Shown piece by piece: positions 61,106-64,000 of a stretch of 64,000 nt of DNA. Numbering within the stretch: position 1 is the stretch's first letter; the number at the start of each line of letters is the position of its first letter. The DNA is from JADJGC01 sp964617645 (GTDB lineage Bacteria; Zixibacteria; MSB-5A5; CAIYYT01). The stretch spans positions 310,001-374,000 of the forward strand of contig CAZTYE010000001.1 in assembly GCA_964617645.1 (NCBI GenBank), read 5' to 3'. The position numbers and the translations under genes are program-made. The notes under the pieces were generated by a model. The model was given only the letters and a program-made list of their open reading frames with translations, made no database searches and was not told the origin of the DNA.

Positions 61106-64000
61106 ATGAGTAGCTACGGTAATGCGACATACGATACGGTGAACAAACTTCGCGCGATTCAATCTCTGATTGACGCCGCCAAGTTTGTTGATGCCCGTGC
61201 CGAACTGGCGAAATTGGTTCCCGCGATCGAGCGGGAGCCAAATTCGCCGGTAGCAGGAGAATTCTATTACTTGCAGGCGGCCGCGGATTTGCCGGTTCAG
61301 CCGCCGCTGGAAGTTCTCGCACTGGCGCAGAAGGCCTACAGCCTGGTTTCCAACACAGCTGAAAATCTTCTTATCGGGCGCGTGCAAGCGCTGATCGGCA
61401 AAATTCAAGTCGCGCTCGGTGATCTGCACGCCGGTGAAGCCTTCATTCGCGACGCGATCAGTTCTTTCCGGCGCATCGATCAGGAAGAGGAACTTGTTGG
61501 TTGCTACAACCGCTTGGCGCAGGTCTACTTTATCCGCGGCGAGTTCAAGTCGGCGGACAAGTTCCTCGGCGAGTCGATTGCCATCGCGCAGCGGCTCGAT
61601 TCGTCCAACGAAACCGCCGTGTATCGCGCGCGCGGTAACCGGGCGCGCATTCAGATCCTGATTGGCGAATGGGATACGGCGCTGGCGACGCTGCGCGAGT
61701 GCATCGAATATAATCGGCGCGTCGATGCCGGTGTGTCCGAAGCCAAAAATCTCCTGTCGCTGGGCTATGTATTGTACCTGAAAGAGCAGTTCGCCGAGTC
61801 GCGACGCACGCTCGATGAAGCCTACGAGGTGATCAAAAAGCATGATCTGTCGCGCGAGCGGTCGATTTACCATGAGTATATGGGCGAGTTGCTTGCGGCC
61901 ATGGGCGATTTGCGCATGGCGCGCCAGCACTATTCTTACGCGCTCGAAATCGGTCACCGGATCGCGCCGGAAAGCGCGATCATCAGCCAGACGGAGCGCC
62001 GACTGGCCGAACTTGAGTATCACGCCGGCAATCTGGCGCTGGCCAAAGATCATGCCGAACGCGCGCTGGCAGTCGCCGAACATGTAGGTGAGATCATCGA
62101 AGTCGCCGGCGCCAAGAAGATTCTGGGCGCGCTGGCGGCGGCGACCGGTCAATTCGATGAAGCCGTAGCGCTGGCGGATGCCGCGATCGGCATCTGTGAG
62201 TTGGCCGGAGAGACGCGCGAATTGGCGTATGCGCACTATGTAGCCGGCAAGTCGCTAATCAAATCGAGGATACACCACCAGATTGGGATTAATCACCTCA
62301 ATGCCGCGATGAAATTGGCGGATACCATGGCGCTGAGCTGGCTGCGAATTCACGCGCACTACGAACTGGCGGCATTGCGCTTCGAAGCCCGCGATTTTGA
62401 CCGGGCACTCGAGCAGCTCGAGCGCTGCGAAGAACTGGCGCTTGAGCACCGCGATGACCGGGCGTTGGAAGAATGCCGCATTTTGCGGTTGGCCATTGAA
62501 GACGACATGGTGGATGCCGGTCTCTCTAATGACAACGAATTTAGTTTCTTCAGTTCGTTATTGTCGGCTTCCGAGTACGGCCATCTCAAGAGCGGCACGC
62601 TCGAGGACAGCCTGAGAGTCCTGCGCGACAAGATCGGCGGTTCGCGGGCGTTTATCCTGTCGTATGATCCGGCGCAGAATCAGTTTGAGACGCTCGCGGC
62701 GGTTGATTTCGATCCCGCAAATCTGGCAAAGGTCTCCAAGTCACTGGCCAATGGTCGAGGCGGATCGCTGCCGCTGGACCGGCCGCTTCTGGTGACGCAC
62801 GTTGCCGACGACCGCAAGCGGACATTCGATTATCTCGCCGGCGCCGCGTCGATGACCGCATTCATTTCGATTCCGATTCAACTCTCGTCGGAGATTTCCG
62901 GCTTGGTATTTGTCGATCGCAGCGAATCCCACCCGGGGCTGTTTACGCGTGGGAATCTCAATTTCGCGATCGCATTCTCCGACATTCTGGCGTTCAAGTC
63001 GTCCGAAGAACAGAAGCGGCGGTTGGCGCAGGATAACAAGCGGCTCAAAGATCAACTGCAAAAGCAAGTCGCGTTCCCCAACGTGATCACGACCAATCAT
63101 GAGATGCTCGATATTCTCGAGCGCGTGATTCAGGTCAAGGACTCGCCGATCTCGATTCTGATCGAAGGCGAAACCGGCACGGGCAAAGATTTGTTGGCGA
63201 AGGCGATTCATTACAATTCGAATCGCCGCGACAAGCGGTTTGTGTCGGTCAATTGCGCGGCATTGCCGGAGACGCTGTTGGAATCGGAGCTGTTCGGCTA
63301 TCGCCGCGGCGCGTTCACCGGCGCCGAGGGCGAAAAGGTCGGGCTGTTTGAGGAAGCCAACGGCGGTACGTTCTTCCTTGACGAAATCGGCGACATGCCG
63401 CTGTCGATTCAGGTCAAGCTACTGCGCGTCATCGAAGAGAAAGAAGTTGTGCGCCTCGGCGAGACCGTGCCGCGCAAGGTCGATGTCCGCGTGATTTCCG
63501 CGACCAACAAAGACCTCAAGACGATGATGGAGCAGGGGAAGTTTCGGCAAGATTTGTACTATCGCCTGTCGACGTTTGCGTTCCGGCTGCCGGCGCTGCG
63601 CGAACGGCGCGAGGATGTCCCGCTGCTGATCCGGCATTTCCTGAACAAGTTTGATCCCGAAGTGCGGATTGAGCCGGAAGCGTTTAACTGTCTGGCCGAT
63701 TATGACTGGCCGGGCAATATCCGCGAACTGGAAAACGAACTGAAGAAACTCGTGTTGCTGGCGGGTGACAAAAAAGTGATCTCCAGTTTCATGATCTCGC
63801 GGCGCATTACCGAACAATCGGCGCCGGCGACAGCCGAGTCACACAACGGCAACGGCCACTTTTCGCTCTACGAGCATCTCAGCCGCTTGGAGCGCGAGTA
63901 TATCCTCAAGGCGCTGCGCGAGTCGGAGTGGATCAAAAAACACGCCGCCGAGCGGCTGTCGATCCCTGAGTCGACATTGCGCCTCAAGATGAAGCAATAC
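61106..64000 (+). CDS. TPR-GAF-sigma54 activator (AAA+ enhancer-binding protein), 3' end outside window
   Basis: 965 codons, open to the window edge. Residues of about 1-450 are tetratricopeptide repeats (for example LVGCYNRLAQVYFIRGEFKS). About 500-635 is a GAF-type domain. The AAA+ module runs from about 655: Walker A GETGTGKD near 687, the sigma54-contact loop GAFTGA near 735, GGTFFLDEIGD (Walker B) and the Arg finger region LPALRERREDVPLLI. A Fis-type helix-turn-helix begins near 925 (LEREYILKALRE, AAERLSIPESTLRLKMKQY). There is no receiver domain, so activity is probably controlled by TPR partners or a GAF ligand. ATG at 61106 follows the previous gene by 21 bases. Confidence 0.9.
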   Translation, partial: MSSYGNATYDTVNKLRAIQSLIDAAKFVDARAELAKLVPAIEREPNSPVAGEFYYLQAAADLPVQPPLEVLALAQKAYSLVSNTAENLLIGRVQALIGKIQVALGDLHAGEAFIRDAISSFRRIDQEEELVGCYNRLAQVYFIRGEFKSADKFLGESIAIAQRLDSSNETAVYRARGNRARIQILIGEWDTALATLRECIEYNRRVDAGVSEAKNLLSLGYVLYLKEQFAESRRTLDEAYEVIKKHDLSRERSIYHEYMGELLAAMGDLRMARQHYSYALEIGHRIAPESAIISQTERRLAELEYHAGNLALAKDHAERALAVAEHVGEIIEVAGAKKILGALAAATGQFDEAVALADAAIGICELAGETRELAYAHYVAGKSLIKSRIHHQIGINHLNAAMKLADTMALSWLRIHAHYELAALRFEARDFDRALEQLERCEELALEHRDDRALEECRILRLAIEDDMVDAGLSNDNEFSFFSSLLSASEYGHLKSGTLEDSLRVLRDKIGGSRAFILSYDPAQNQFETLAAVDFDPANLAKVSKSLANGRGGSLPLDRPLLVTHVADDRKRTFDYLAGAASMTAFISIPIQLSSEISGLVFVDRSESHPGLFTRGNLNFAIAFSDILAFKSSEEQKRRLAQDNKRLKDQLQKQVAFPNVITTNHEMLDILERVIQVKDSPISILIEGETGTGKDLLAKAIHYNSNRRDKRFVSVNCAALPETLLESELFGYRRGAFTGAEGEKVGLFEEANGGTFFLDEIGDMPLSIQVKLLRVIEEKEVVRLGETVPRKVDVRVISATNKDLKTMMEQGKFRQDLYYRLSTFAFRLPALRERREDVPLLIRHFLNKFDPEVRIEPEAFNCLADYDWPGNIRELENELKKLVLLAGDKKVISSFMISRRITEQSAPATAESHNGNGHFSLYEHLSRLEREYILKALRESEWIKKHAAERLSIPESTLRLKMKQY

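Noticed and set aside
1..64000. tRNA, rRNA, CRISPR array, integrase or transposase
   Set aside because: Scanned for T-loop-like motifs, regularly spaced repeats and recombinase motifs by eye; none were convincing. A covariance or profile search would be needed to exclude small RNAs.

Overview
The window reads as a GC-rich chromosomal stretch of a Gram-negative, respiring bacterium. Outer-membrane and lipoprotein-type genes, a complete alternative complex III next to a caa3-type oxidase, heme A synthesis, a ferredoxin/flavin-rich NADH module and a standard fatty acid synthesis cluster all point that way. The mix (alternative complex III, TPR/CHAT proteins, a TPR-GAF-sigma54 regulator, a DUF5989 module, palindromic intergenic repeats) resembles lineages of the FCB superphylum such as Zixibacteria. 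That placement is inference from gene content; there is no rRNA or marker phylogeny here. No tRNA, rRNA, CRISPR array, prophage or transposase gene was seen.

Layout. 1-4.3 kb: the 3' part of a sugar nucleotidyltransferase/phosphomannomutase-like fusion, a DUF58 protein, and a GpgS-like glycosyltransferase fused to a HAD phosphatase. 4.3-9.6 kb (minus strand): a secreted TPR-CHAT protease followed by a secreted subtilase whose propeptide and catalytic domain lie in different frames, joined at an A9 run with the hallmarks of a -1 frameshift signal. 9.8-16.6 kb: an Lrp-like ligand-binding protein without a DNA-binding domain, then a three-gene NuoE / NuoF(HydB) / NfnB-NuoG fusion module. 17-21.2 kb: aconitase, a small membrane protein, a monooxygenase-like protein and prephenate dehydratase. 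21.2-22.1 kb: gene-free and rich in inverted repeats. 22.1-38 kb (minus strand): the terminal respiratory chain. A consensus promoter near 36.9 kb precedes actABCDEF, a small membrane protein, a Sco protein and coxBACD; ctaA, a second Sco and a DUF420 protein follow, with ctaB just upstream. 38.2-43.7 kb: a beta-barrel/beta-propeller lipoprotein pair, a formyltransferase with PurE, and a DUF5989/membrane protein/SGNH-hydrolase module whose first gene encodes only 59 residues. 43.7-51.9 kb: a serine hydrolase, two PEP/pyruvate-binding-domain proteins that lack the rest of a dikinase (one fused to a nucleotidyltransferase), and a dicarboxylate/glutamate symporter. 52-59.6 kb: AMMECR1-domain protein, then yceD(DUF177)-rpmF-plsX-fabH-fabD-fabG-acpP-fabF-rnc behind a consensus promoter. 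59.6-64 kb: an etfB without etfA, a sigma54-type promoter, a small secreted protein, and a 965-codon TPR-GAF-sigma54 activator open to the window edge.

How it works together. The 17-38 kb genes describe aerobic energy metabolism: aconitase for the TCA cycle, quinol oxidation by alternative complex III, electrons passed through its cytochrome c subunits to a caa3 oxidase, and heme A and copper delivery by CtaB/CtaA and Sco proteins. The 10.5-16.6 kb module probably exchanges electrons between NAD(P)H and ferredoxin or a partner enzyme encoded elsewhere. The strongest candidate for something undescribed is the frameshift-joined subtilase beside the secreted CHAT protease. Next come the truncated dikinase pair and the fused, apparently non-catalytic NfnB-NuoG protein.
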